Positions 1 to 8,204 of a DNA stretch of 20,072 nt are shown in pieces. The translations under genes and the position numbers were made by a program. Position 1 is the first letter of the stretch. Each line of letters begins with the position of its first letter. Location: the NCBI GenBank assembly GCA_035501575.1, contig DATJVZ010000114.1, forward strand, positions 1-20,072, given 5' to 3'. The notes below the pieces were generated by a model. It was not told the origin of the DNA and made no database searches. It was given only the letters and a program-made list of their open reading frames with translations. The stretch comes from JAFAGX01 sp035501575 (GTDB lineage: Bacteria > Acidobacteriota > Terriglobia > Terriglobales > Acidobacteriaceae).

Positions 1-1206
1 AGCAAGCCCAAAAGTGAGGGCGGTCAGGAAGGTTACTCCGAGAGTGAACAGCAGCACCGCCGAGTTGAGGCGGATGATCGTCTCTGCCGGAATAAAGTCT
101 TGCGGCGTGAGCGCGACCAGAAATTTCAACCCGACCCAAGCCGCGAGAGTTCCAAGAACAGCACCGCCTACTGCGAGGATCAGGCTCTCCACGAGCAGCT
201 GAAGGATCAAACGGAGGCGGCTTGCGCCCAGCGCAGAGCGAATGGCAAATTCCTTCTCGCGGGTGGTGGCTCGGGCAAGCAGAAGATTGGCTACGTTTCC
301 GCAAGCGATGAGCAATAGCAAAGCAACCGCGGCAAACACAATGTAAAGAGTAGTGCGGAAGCGGCCGACGACCATCTCGGTGAGAGATGGAATCTCCACC
401 GTAAAGTGCTTCGGATAATACTTTGGGTAAGTTGTGGCAAGCCGGTTGGCGATCACGGTCATATCTGCGACGGCCTGCTTAAGCGACACGCCTGGCTTCA
501 AATGTCCGAGGAAGAACCAGAAATGTCGGAAATCCGCGGCCTGGAGTGCGTTCTCGTCCACACGGATGGGCTTTTCTGGAATCCACAATTCTGCGTCACC
601 CCAGCCGAAACGCCGTGGCATGATGCCGATCAGGATTCGCGCCGTGCCGTTCAACACGAACGTCTTGTTCAAGATCGTGGGGTCGCCACCAAACTCCTTG
701 ACCCAGGTCTTATAGCGAAGCACGAAAACTGGCGGGGCGCCTGGTTCGTAGTCGGCGGGTTGCATCGCTCGGCCGAGAAGCGGACTCATGCCCAGAAATT
801 CAAAGGTTCCGGGTGTTACGTAGTATCCATTCAGCAGGTGGGTGCCTTCGCCGGCGCGGTACAACACGTCCACACTGTCATTGGCAATAACCCGGTCAAA
901 AACATGATTCTGCTCCGCGTAATCCAAGAATTCCGGCCCGACGAAAGAGTTGCGCCCGCCGGGCTCATTTACTTCCGTGTTGTGGATTTGAAGGCACACG
1001 TAGCGGTCGGAATCCGGGTAGGGAAAGGGTTCCAGCAAAATGTTCTCGAGAATGCTGAAAATGGCGGTGGATGCCCCAATCCCTAGCGCCAAGGTGAGAA
1101 CGGCCACTACAGCAAAGCTGGGTGTTTTGCGTAGATTTCTAAGTGCATAACCGATATCCTGCCGGATCGATTCGGACCACCTCTGGTGTCGCAGCTTCGG
1201 CCACAT
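1..1206 (-). CDS. ADOP-type MacB/FtsX-like ABC transporter permease, N-terminal 402 codons
   Basis: The minus-strand frame is open from an ATG at 1206 to the window edge with no stop, so the gene continues to the left. An AGGAG about six bases upstream supports the start. The N-terminus shows the hallmark of acidobacterial duplicated orphan permeases: a short basic segment with QDIGYALRNLRKTPSF (about residues 16-31), then a first membrane helix containing LTLALGIGASTAIFSI. A long periplasmic MacB-type core domain follows (about 60-280). The FtsX block comes next, with a helix at about 290-315 (FAAVALLLLIACGNVANLLL), the cytoplasmic motif REKEFAIRSALGASR and two more helices. Family members usually have about 800 residues with a second FtsX block, which would lie outside. 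No ATPase gene is visible. The exported substrate is unknown. The family call is firm; the function is inferred only broadly as envelope transport or mechanotransmission. Confidence 0.93.
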   Translation of the reverse strand, partial: MWPKLRHQRWSESIRQDIGYALRNLRKTPSFAVVAVLTLALGIGASTAIFSILENILLEPFPYPDSDRYVCLQIHNTEVNEPGGRNSFVGPEFLDYAEQNHVFDRVIANDSVDVLYRAGEGTHLLNGYYVTPGTFEFLGMSPLLGRAMQPADYEPGAPPVFVLRYKTWVKEFGGDPTILNKTFVLNGTARILIGIMPRRFGWGDAELWIPEKPIRVDENALQAADFRHFWFFLGHLKPGVSLKQAVADMTVIANRLATTYPKYYPKHFTVEIPSLTEMVVGRFRTTLYIVFAAVALLLLIACGNVANLLLARATTREKEFAIRSALGASRLRLILQLLVESLILAVGGAVLGTLAAWVGLKFLVALTPQDFIPAETIIRLNSAVLLFTLGVTFLTALTFGLA

Positions 1207-1532
1207 CTTAATCTCCTGCCACCCCAGTTCTGCTGCCCATCCTATGGGCGCTTGATTTTCCAATAACAGAACGTCGTTACCGTCTTATCCTTCTCGGTTT
1301 TTTTAATTGTTGGGTTGGGCTGTGAGCATAAGCTTCACCGATTGCTGTTGGATATCGTCTATTCGAGCCTTTCTGCCCGATCATTGGCCTGAAATCTTAG
1401 GTTTGAAAATAGGGGCAAGTCAATCAAGGAAAGAAGACTCGGGCGACGCCCTAAAAGTCCGTTTGGCGATAAACCCTATTTCACTCACTATTGTCCTTTG
1501 CGTCCACAAAACCCGTACCTGTGAGGTGGGCA
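1207..1532. other. Divergent spacer between the permease and the small membrane protein
   Basis: This 326-base stretch separates two divergent genes and must hold both promoters. An A/T-rich block lies near 1300-1310. A small GGGC-GAC-GCCC dyad lies at 1441-1451. A weak -35-like TTGGCG sits at 1463-1468. No convincing promoter pair, RNA gene or conserved reading frame could be recognised. The longer open frames crossing it have no ribosome-binding site and are not protein-like. Confidence 0.4.
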
Positions 1533-1820
1533 GTGTTTCCAATCGATCCTTGGCTTTCGCTTGGTGTGTTCTTATCAACCGCTGCAACCGATGCGGTCTA
1601 TGTCATGTTCAACGCAGCGGTTTCTGCGAAGCAGCGTGTACCCGCGGCAACTTGGAGCAGCGTGTGGTATCTCTTGTCTGCATTTGCGGTGATCAGCTAC
1701 ACAAAAAACTGGGTTTACGTTGGATTTGCTGCGGCTGGGTCTTGGGTGGGAGCTTTCCTGTCGATGACACTGCTTGGCCGGTCACCGAAGGTCGCCCGCC
1801 CACCTCGACCGGCACAATAG
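1533..1820 (+). CDS. Small three-helix integral membrane protein, conserved hypothetical
   Basis: The product is about 95 residues long and almost entirely hydrophobic. It has three predicted helices: one with LGVFLSTAATDAVYVMFNAA, one with WYLLSAFAVISYT, and one with VGFAAAGSWVGAFLSMTLL, followed by a short basic tail. The pattern of small residues and conserved aromatics looks like a real conserved family that I recognise from environmental bacterial genomes but cannot name. The frame stays open upstream to a TTG at 1491. I prefer the GTG at 1533 because AGG lies six bases before it, within GTGAGGTGGGCA, and because the hydrophobic part begins right after it. A terminator-like hairpin begins five bases after the stop, so the gene is probably monocistronic. 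Function unknown. Confidence 0.7.
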   Translation: MFPIDPWLSLGVFLSTAATDAVYVMFNAAVSAKQRVPAATWSSVWYLLSAFAVISYTKNWVYVGFAAAGSWVGAFLSMTLLGRSPKVARPPRPAQ

Positions 1821-1824
1821 TTGA

Positions 1825-1849
1825 GGCCGGAGAACGGCTGGATCCGGCC
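1825..1849 (+). terminator. Terminator-like hairpin after the small membrane protein
   Basis: A perfect seven-base stem (GGCCGGA at 1825-1831 with TCCGGCC at 1843-1849) encloses an eleven-base loop and starts five bases after the TAG stop. A moderately T-rich stretch (CTTGTAGTTTTC) follows a few bases later. The strong stem and its position support an intrinsic terminator, but the T-tract is interrupted. Confidence 0.5.
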
Positions 1850-2011
1850 GCGGCCCTTGTAGTTTTCTACGCAGGCCTTCCCCTGTTCCACTCTCCTCCG
1901 CCTCCGTATACCCACCAGGGGGTGCGGATCTTCCCGGTTCTCTCATATATCCCCGTCTATGGGAACAAAACCACCGCTCGACGGCTCTAAGCTATCTAAG
2001 AGAGGCACTCG

Positions 2012-3020
2012 ATGGAGATCGACTGGCGTGCGTTTCTGGCAAGACAGCACAAATGGCAGAAAACGGTATGGTTGATTATCGCCCTCTTAGTTGCAGTTTA
2101 AGGTGGTAGCATCCGGCCTTCGCATGACGTCAGGAGGGAGGAAAGAACCACCGCTCTCGGCGCAATTGAACACAACCGCCATTGGCTAGTACCGCTGCCG
2201 CAATCGGCGGGCACCGCGATCCTAGCTGCAGGCCTCGTTGAAGGCGATGCGGGAGGACTCGGATACTGCACGGCTTCGATCGTGACCTCCTTGTCTGCTC
2301 CCGACAGACCCGCCGATGGCAAACTGGTCCGCAAATCGTCATTCGATCTCTTGGTCAAACATCCCGCAGAATCGGCCGAGAAAATCCGCTCCCTGACCGA
2401 GCGTCTGGGAGGATTTCTTGTAGAATCCGAAACCAACGGCGCGCCGGATGCCACGAACGTTTCTCTCAGAATCCGCGTGCCGGCCGCACGCTTTGCAGAA
2501 GTGGGAGCCGAAATTCGCAAACTGGGCACAAGGGTCGAAAGCGAGCAAATTCAGACAGAGGATGTCACCACGCCATATGTCGACCAGCAGTCCCATCTGC
2601 GCAATTTGCGCGCCCAGGAAGCGCAATACTTGACCATTCTGAAGCAGGCGAAGACCGTAGCGGACAGTCTCGAGGTCAGCGACAAGTTGAATCGAGTCCG
2701 CGATGAGGCAATCGGAATTTGAACTGCTCTCCAAACAAGTGGAAACCGTGGCGGTCACCGTGTTATTGCACTCCGAAGCCGAGGCAAATATGTTTGGGCT
2801 ACATTGGCGTCCTATCTACGAACTCAAACTGGCGCTGATTGAGGGCCTTGAAGGCTTGGCCGACTACGCAACCAACATGTTTGCGCTCATCTTCTATCTG
2901 CCGGCGATTCTGTTATGGCTGGCGACGATCCTTATCGCAGCCGCGCTGGGTCGGAAAGCCCTCGGCTTTGGAGTGCGAGTGCTATTCGACAGGAAGAAAC
3001 CTGCCCAAGTATCCGCTTAG
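2012..3020 (+). pseudogene. DUF4349-family membrane protein gene, broken by a stop codon and a frameshift
   Basis: The original start appears to be the ATG at 2012, with GAGAGG six bases upstream. The first 29 codons read like a cytoplasmic head and an anchor helix (VWLIIALLVAV), then hit TAA at 2099-2101. The same frame then stays open through the DUF4349 periplasmic domain: RKSSFDLLVKHP, the ETNG and LRIRVPAARF strands, and a helical hairpin with YVDQQSHLRNLRAQEAQYL. It ends at a TGA at 2720-2722. The rest of the domain continues in the +1 frame from about 2703: SEFELLSKQVETVAV, then HWRPIYELKLA and the C-terminal helix FALIFYLPAILLWLATILI, to the TAG at 3018-3020. About three residues are missing at the junction, which fits a small deletion of about 8 bases. 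The remaining fragments could in principle still be expressed from internal starts (GTG 2282, ATG 2703), but loss of function is the simplest reading. Family members are usually single membrane-anchored proteins of unknown function. Confidence 0.82.
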
Positions 3021-3059
3021 ATCGATGTGAAGTGGCAACTCCAGCCCGATCCGGTCAAG

Positions 3060-3599
3060 CTACTTCTTGCTGTTGATCATCGGAATCGCCGTGGACAACT
3101 GCAAGTTGATCAGGAGGTCGATACGGCGGTCGATCTGGTACCACAACGCCGTCTTCGTGGGCGAGATAACTTTCTCAAACACCGGGACATACTTCATGCG
3201 CAAGGCGAGAAGCTGCTGGTCGACGGTCGTCGATCTCTTGATGTAATCCTGCGCCTGAGCGTCGCTCATGGTGTTGTAGTTTGCGGCGTATTCCTTAATC
3301 ACCGCCCAGCGCTCGTCATTCGGTTTGATAGCTTCCTGCCTATATTGATCAAAAATAGGCCAGAACTTGGTGGCTTCATCGGCGGTGAGGGTCAGGTTTT
3401 GCGCCGTGATCTGCTTGCGCTGTGTGCGTAAGTCAGCTCGCAGCATCTCGACGTCTTGGTCGCTAATGCCATTCGGTTGCCCGCCTGGTTCTGCCGCGCT
3501 CTGGGCCGAGGCCGGCTGAGGAGCCTGGGCAAAAATCGTCGCCTTACAAATAAACAGTGCAAAGAAGACGACTAGGGCAACTTTGATGTTCGTGGGCAT
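3060..3599 (-). CDS. Secreted or periplasmic helical protein, function unknown
   Basis: This 179-residue product has a clear signal peptide (VALVVFFALFICKATIFA, likely cut after AQA near residue 27) and a Pro/Ala/Ser-rich linker. The rest, about residues 45-175, is helical and charged. It contains ITAQNLTLTADEATKFWPIFDQYRQE and a C-terminal segment PTKTALWYQIDRRIDLLINLQL. The alternation of Thr/Asp/Glu/Ala-rich helix starts recalls periplasmic stress proteins of the Spy/CpxP type, but no LTxxQ motif is present and I do not claim membership. The ATG at 3599 is preceded by two purine-rich blocks (GGAGGGGAGGGG, ending six bases before it), a strong ribosome-binding site. The gene is convergent with the DUF4349 pseudogene and divergent from the oxidase gene. 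Confidence 0.85.
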   Translation of the reverse strand: MPTNIKVALVVFFALFICKATIFAQAPQPASAQSAAEPGGQPNGISDQDVEMLRADLRTQRKQITAQNLTLTADEATKFWPIFDQYRQEAIKPNDERWAVIKEYAANYNTMSDAQAQDYIKRSTTVDQQLLALRMKYVPVFEKVISPTKTALWYQIDRRIDLLINLQLSTAIPMINSKK

Positions 3600-3763
3600 T
3601 TGTGTCCCCTCCCCTCCGAAAGGTTAGAACATTTCACTCAAAGCGCGAACTGGCAAAAGTGATAGCACAGCGACGACCATTACGCCAGCGGAGAATGCTT
3701 TGCCGGTACTAATGAAGGCACCGAGAGCAGAGCGATTCGCCGGCAGGAATGGAGTAGAATGCT

Positions 3764-5122
3764 GTGCCATCCATGTCCGATATCGATATCAAGTCCTTCC
3801 GGTCTGGATTTAACGGTCGGGTCTATGAGCCGGCGGATGTCGGCTACAACGAGGCTCGCCAGATCTGGAATGCCAGCGTCAGCAAACGTCCCAAAGTGAT
3901 CGCCCGTTGCTCGGGTGTTGCCGACGTGATTGCCGCGCTTAATTTCGGGCGCGCGAACAATCTGCTGACAGCGGTCCGAGGCGGCGGGCACAACGTAGGT
4001 GGCCGTGCGCTTTGTGACGACGGTTTGGTAATTGATCTGTCCGCCATCAAGTCTGTCTTCGTAGACGATGCGACTCGAAGAGTTCGTGTACAGGGCGGAG
4101 CAACTCTGGGTGACATCGATAGAGAGACCCATGTCTTCGGCCTTGCGGTCCCATGCGGCATAGTGCCCAAGACAGGTATTGGTGGCCTGACCCTTGGAGG
4201 CGGGGTTGGCTGGCTGATTCGTAAATACGGAATGTCGATCGACAATTTGTTGTCTGCGCAGATCGTGACTGCCGATGGAAAAGTGCTGACCGCCAGCGCT
4301 TCTGAAAACGATGACTTGTTCTGGGGGCTCCGCGGCGGAGGCGGAAATTTTGGCGTCGTTACCAGTTTCGAGTTCCAGGCCCACGCGGTTAGGACGGTTT
4401 TGGGCGGCCTTCTTCTCTACCCCCGGGAAATGGCGGTTGACGTCATCCGCCACTTCCGTGATTACATAGCGTCGGCTCCCGACGAACTCACGGCATACGC
4501 TGTCTTCCTTCACGGCCCGGATGGGTCTCCGCTGGTGGGAGTGATCCCTTGCTACTGCGGCAACCTTTCCGATGGGGAACGCGTCCTCGAGCCCCTGCGC
4601 AAGTTCGGTAGCCCGGTTGTCGATGGTATCCAGGCCATGCCCTTTCCTGCCATGCAGTCTTTGCTTAGCCCGTCGTTCCCGGATGGCAATCACCATTATT
4701 GGAAGTCCACGCTGCAACGGGAATTAACCGACGATGCGATCTTGGCGATTGTCGAGCACGCAAACCGACTTCGTTCCCCTCTTTCCTTTGTTGTTCTCGA
4801 GCACTATGGCGGCGCCGCGGGCCGGGTTTCGAGCGATGCCACCGCGTTTCCTCACCGAACCCTGCCATGGGACATCTTGTTTCTTGCGCAATGGACCGAT
4901 CCGGCGCAGACGAACATGCACCGCGATTGGGCACGATCCGGCGAAGAAATACTGCGCCCGTTCTCCCAAAACGCTCACTTACTGTCCGCCCTCGACGTCG
5001 AAGCCGAAGACGTCATTAAGACAGCATTCGGTCCGAACTTAACACGACTGGCTGCCGTCAAACGAAAATACGATCCCACGAATTTCTTTCGTGTGAATCA
5101 GAATATTAAGGCGAGACCTTAG
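3764..5122 (+). CDS. FAD-linked oxidase, berberine-bridge-enzyme type (FAD_binding_4 plus BBE)
   Basis: This 452-residue flavoprotein has the PCMH-type FAD-binding fold at about residues 40-215. Visible motifs are TAVRGGGHNVGG with His76, the expected site of the covalent 8-alpha-histidyl FAD bond, then GGLTLGGGVGWL, and FWGLRGGGGNFGVVTSFEF. A substrate domain follows, then a C-terminal BBE segment (LAAVKRKYDPTNFFRVNQNI). Bicovalent members carry a Cys a few residues before the second glycine motif; here the aligned position seems to be Val (in GIVPKTG), with Cys three residues earlier, so FAD is probably attached only through His. The protein has no signal peptide and should be cytoplasmic. 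Such enzymes oxidise sugars, alcohols or alkaloid-like compounds with O2 or another acceptor; the substrate is not predictable. The start is GTG at 3764, with GGAG nine bases upstream; the ATG at 3773 is the alternative. It leads a probable three-gene operon. Confidence 0.93.
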   Translation: MPSMSDIDIKSFRSGFNGRVYEPADVGYNEARQIWNASVSKRPKVIARCSGVADVIAALNFGRANNLLTAVRGGGHNVGGRALCDDGLVIDLSAIKSVFVDDATRRVRVQGGATLGDIDRETHVFGLAVPCGIVPKTGIGGLTLGGGVGWLIRKYGMSIDNLLSAQIVTADGKVLTASASENDDLFWGLRGGGGNFGVVTSFEFQAHAVRTVLGGLLLYPREMAVDVIRHFRDYIASAPDELTAYAVFLHGPDGSPLVGVIPCYCGNLSDGERVLEPLRKFGSPVVDGIQAMPFPAMQSLLSPSFPDGNHHYWKSTLQRELTDDAILAIVEHANRLRSPLSFVVLEHYGGAAGRVSSDATAFPHRTLPWDILFLAQWTDPAQTNMHRDWARSGEEILRPFSQNAHLLSALDVEAEDVIKTAFGPNLTRLAAVKRKYDPTNFFRVNQNIKARP

Positions 5123-5143
5123 CGGGGGCGGTCAGAAATCGTC

Positions 5144-6046
5144 ATGAGCGGCAGCTTCGTGAATTCGTCAGCAGTCCCAATCCCCAGCACGGTGATTTGG
5201 TCATATTTTGTCAGTGGAGTGGTTTTCGCAATCGGGCTGGCCACGATTTTTCTTTGCGGCGATTGGCAAAAGTCGCAAGGACTCGAGAAGCTGATTCTGT
5301 TCGGACCGCTTTTCTACGCCGCACCACTCGCCGGCTTCGGCACCGAACATTTCACGCTGACGGAGGCCATCGCGTCGATCGTGCCGGCCTGGATTCCCTG
5401 GCATCTGTTTTGGGCGTACTTCGTAGGCACTTGCTTTATCGCAGCCGCGCTAAGCCTGGTGACGAGGATTCAAGTGCGTCTCTCGGCGAGTTTGCTCGCC
5501 TTGACGTTTTTCCTTTTCGTGGTGCTCATGGATGTCCCGGGTTGGGCGCAAGATCCGCGAAATCGGTTTGCGCCGACGTTGGCCCTGCGGGAACTATCCT
5601 TCTGCGGCGGCCCCCTGGCGCTGGCAGCCAGCCTCACCGGGCAGGGGCGCGAGCGCAGCAGGCACATGCTTGCGACGATTGCGCGATACTTCGTTGCCAT
5701 TCCCGTGCTATTTTTCGGCTTCGAACAGTTCATGCACGGCAATTACGTTCCCGGCATTCCGCTGGATCGGGTGACTCCCGAGTGGGTCTACGGGCACGCC
5801 ATTTGGACGTACCTGGCAGCCGTAGCTTACGCAATCGCGGGCGCCCTGTTACTGATGGGCAAGAAAACCCGCGCCGCGGCGACCTGGCTGGGCTTGACCG
5901 TGCTCTTCGTGGAACTGGTCGTCTACGTGCCGATCGGAATAGTGGACCGCGCCAGCCTCGGCCAAGGCTTTAATTACGTCGCCGATACTCTGATGTTTTG
6001 CGGCAGCGTTCTTTTGCTCGCGGGCGCCATGCCGCGCGAAGCGTAG
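5144..6046 (+). CDS. Polytopic membrane protein with two tandem DoxX-like halves
   Basis: The 300-residue protein has about nine hydrophobic helices. Residues about 50-165 and about 175-297 look like two copies of one four-helix DoxX-like unit. Each half runs through a GF-x-x-E/Q-x-F motif after its first helix (AGFGTEHF and FFGFEQF), an aromatic turn before the next helix (WIPWHLFW and WVYGHAIW), a helix with a proline exit, and a final helix after a long loop (LRELSFCGGPLALA and VADTLMFCGSVLLLA). An extra helix (about 18-38) precedes the first half. The DoxX family includes the small subunit of thiosulfate:quinone oxidoreductase and many uncharacterised quinone-linked membrane proteins. The gene begins 21 bases after the oxidase stop. 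The ribosome-binding site is weak, so translational coupling is likely. I infer a role passing electrons from the neighbouring oxidase to the membrane, not proven by sequence. Confidence 0.85.
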   Translation: MSGSFVNSSAVPIPSTVIWSYFVSGVVFAIGLATIFLCGDWQKSQGLEKLILFGPLFYAAPLAGFGTEHFTLTEAIASIVPAWIPWHLFWAYFVGTCFIAAALSLVTRIQVRLSASLLALTFFLFVVLMDVPGWAQDPRNRFAPTLALRELSFCGGPLALAASLTGQGRERSRHMLATIARYFVAIPVLFFGFEQFMHGNYVPGIPLDRVTPEWVYGHAIWTYLAAVAYAIAGALLLMGKKTRAAATWLGLTVLFVELVVYVPIGIVDRASLGQGFNYVADTLMFCGSVLLLAGAMPREA

Positions 6047-6101
6047 CGGGGGGAATCATCGCGAAAACGTGGGTTTGCTTGGAGAACTCTCAGGAGGAAC
6101 T

Positions 6102-7262
6102 ATGGCTGGCCGTGCGTGTTGTCCACGCCCATTTCTTCCAATGACCGCATTTATGCTCGCCGTCGTGGCATGGTTAACCGTGCCGCTTGGGGCGCAAGTC
6201 GGTGCCAACGTTCCGCGTTACCAGGTGGACGCGGCATGGCCAAAACCATTGCCCAACAACTGGTTGATCGGCCAGATCGGCGGCTTGGCCGTCGACAAGC
6301 ACGATCACGTCTGGGTCAACCAACGCCCGCGTAGCCTGACCGATGACGAGAAGGGCGCGGTACCCAACCCGCCGACACGTTCTACTCCGCGCTCACTCTG
6401 CTGTAAGCCGGCACCTTCAGTCATAGAGTTCGATGCCCAAGGCAACCTTTTGCAAGCCTGGGGCGGTCCCGAAGATCCCGGAAAATGTGTTGCGCCTGCC
6501 TGTATCTGGCCGGCCAGCGAGCACGGGATCTTCGTCGATGATGATGACCACGTGTGGCTGGCCGGCAGCGGCCCGACCGACCGGATGCTGCTCGAGTTCA
6601 CCCGGGACGGCAAGTTTCTGATGATGATCGGGGGTTCGTTTGATGGCCCGCCCGACAGCAACTCCAAGGTGTCAGTGGGCCGGGCCGCCGGTATCTTCGT
6701 CGATTCAACCCGGAAAGAAGTCTACGTTGCCGACGGCTACCTCAACGGGCGCGTGGTGAAGTTTAACGCCAGCACCGGGGCCTTTATTAAAGCTTGGGGC
6801 GCCTATGGCAACTCTCCCAATGACGACAAACCATCGCCGCAGCCTCCGGATCCCAAGAGTCCCAGCTTCAACCGGCCCGTCCATTGTGTGGTTCTCGCCT
6901 GGGACGGCCTGGTTTATGTCTGCGATCGCAGCAACAACCGCATTCAGGTCTTCAACCGTGAAGGCCAGTTCCAGCGCCAGTTTGTGTTCGACCCGATGAC
7001 CCTCGGGAATGGCAGCATCTGGTCGATTGCACTCTCGCCCGACAAGGGCCAACGTTTTCTAATCTACGCCGACGGGGAGAACAACCTCATCCGCATTGTC
7101 GACCGCACATCGGGTGAGGACCTCGGCACCTTCGGCCGTAATGGGCGCAACGCCGGTCAGTTCCACTGGGTGCATCAGATCGCCATCGACTCCCATTCCA
7201 ATCTCTATACCGGAGAGGTGGATACCGCCAAGCGCATCCAGAAGTTCGTGCCCAAAACATAA
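6102..7262 (+). CDS. Exported NHL-repeat beta-propeller protein
   Basis: The mature part of this 386-residue protein is a run of NHL-type blades, e.g. IGGLAVDKHDHVWV, HGIFVDDDDHVWLAG, AAGIFVDSTRKEVYVADG, VYVCDRSNNRIQVFNREG, and a last blade with HQIAIDSHSNLYTGEV. The propeller resembles that of peptidyl-alpha-hydroxyglycine alpha-amidating lyase-like proteins, but lyase activity is not implied. The N-terminus has a signal peptide (FMLAVVAWLTVPLGA, probable cut near residue 31), so the product should act outside the cytoplasm. A perfect AGGAGG four bases before the ATG at 6102 fixes the start; the frame is open back to a GTG at 6069 but that has no such site. Paired cysteines occur near residues 102-103 (CC) and in KCVAPAC. 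It is the last gene of the probable oxidase operon, 55 bases after the DoxX-like gene. Confidence 0.88.
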   Translation: MAGRACCPRPFLPMTAFMLAVVAWLTVPLGAQVGANVPRYQVDAAWPKPLPNNWLIGQIGGLAVDKHDHVWVNQRPRSLTDDEKGAVPNPPTRSTPRSLCCKPAPSVIEFDAQGNLLQAWGGPEDPGKCVAPACIWPASEHGIFVDDDDHVWLAGSGPTDRMLLEFTRDGKFLMMIGGSFDGPPDSNSKVSVGRAAGIFVDSTRKEVYVADGYLNGRVVKFNASTGAFIKAWGAYGNSPNDDKPSPQPPDPKSPSFNRPVHCVVLAWDGLVYVCDRSNNRIQVFNREGQFQRQFVFDPMTLGNGSIWSIALSPDKGQRFLIYADGENNLIRIVDRTSGEDLGTFGRNGRNAGQFHWVHQIAIDSHSNLYTGEVDTAKRIQKFVPKT

Positions 7263-7422
7263 GCGATTCACGCTCCCTAGACAGTGAGACCGCGAGCCAG
7301 GAAGGAGTCGTTCTCCGGGGGAAGAGTTCCGCGATAGGCGGCAGCATTCCCACCAGGATTCTCTACCACCCGGTTGCGAACAGTCTGCGGGCTCCCCGAA
7401 TCCCACATTTCTGGTACTGATC

Positions 7423-8115
7423 CTAGGTGATTGTGGCGTGCTCCCGGACCTGTTCGTTAGTCTCACGGTCAATCCAGCCATCCAGCGCACTCTTTAGCGT
7501 GTACGCCTCAGGAGCCATCAAACCGGTCGTCCACAGCAAGGGATACGCCCCGGATGCCTTTAGCGGCTCGGAAAAATACTGTTTGCTGGCACAAGCAAGC
7601 ATAATTGCATCGCGGTGAACATCGTTTTTCTTGCGAGGGACGATTGGGAGGCGAAAATCCATCAAGCCATCGTGGCCGACGTAGGCTACCAAATCAGCTC
7701 CGCCGTGAGCCTTCAGAGAGAGCGTGGCGGACGCAACCGGCACCGTAATCAGCTCCGGACTGCCACCTGCTGCGGCATCGAAAAAGTCAAGAATCGCCTG
7801 CCGTATTTCGTCTCCGCGATAAGCGTCTGCGACAAGGTAAACGTCCGCCTTGCGGTACCTGAACAGGCAGCGTTCTAGAACCTCGACCTTCGGCTTCTCC
7901 CTGCAATTTAGCAACGTCCAGTCGGGACTGCGCGCGAAGAAAGTTTTTACACCGGCTGCCGCTCCCCAATTCAGATTGTGGATTGGATCCAGCCCGTTCC
8001 CCAACCGGGCGGGCACGGGGACGATTCCTTGATTCTGATTATCCGCGAGAGCAACGAATACGTGAATGGTTCCCTTAGCCGCAGTCTGGGCTGCGAAGTG
8101 CTAGGGTGCGAACAT
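7423..8115 (-). pseudogene. Conserved exported protein of unknown function, signal peptide interrupted by an amber codon
   Basis: The clear part of the product begins upstream of the only canonical internal start (GTG at 8016). In frame before it lies KGTIHVFVALADNQNQGIVP, which matches my memory of the conserved N-terminus of this family. Before that comes a signal-peptide-like stretch, RILGAALLCMFAP then TAG (8101-8103) then HFAAQTAA. No ATG, GTG or TTG lies between the TAG and 8016, and the only in-frame ATG before it (8115) leads straight to the TAG. The downstream body is intact: LGNGLDPIHNLNWGAAAGVKTFF in two parts, RCLFRYRKADVYLVADAYRG, AHGGADLVAYVGHDGLMDF and a CASKQYF motif. The gene is probably inactive for export. 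A shorter cytoplasmic product from GTG 8016 is possible, since AAGGA lies nine bases upstream. It follows the histidine kinase on the same strand. The family function is unknown to me. Confidence 0.62.
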
Positions 8116-8204
8116 GCATAGAAGAGCGGCGCCGAGGATACGAATTAGATCTGGACAAGGGATGCTACCGGCCCGCAGCCAACCTTGAACCTCTCGGCAG
8201 AGAC

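Noticed and set aside
406..1086. 226-codon plus-strand open frame
   Set aside because: It is antisense to the ADOP permease, which is intact and well conserved on the minus strand.
1386..1470. Riboswitch-like structured RNA upstream of the small membrane protein
   Set aside because: The G-rich stretch and small GGGC-GAC-GCCC dyad did not match the core of any riboswitch class I could recall.
1307..1990. 227-codon plus-strand open frame
   Set aside because: It overlaps the small membrane protein in another frame. Its composition (many Cys, Arg, Trp) is not protein-like and it runs through the terminator hairpin.
2695..2725. Programmed +1 frameshift in the DUF4349 gene
   Set aside because: No known slippery sequence is seen, residues are missing at the junction, and an earlier in-frame stop exists. 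Mutation is simpler.
3680..4717. 345-codon minus-strand open frame
   Set aside because: It is antisense to the FAD oxidase, whose motifs are unmistakable. The frame's sequence shows no domain and no ribosome-binding site.
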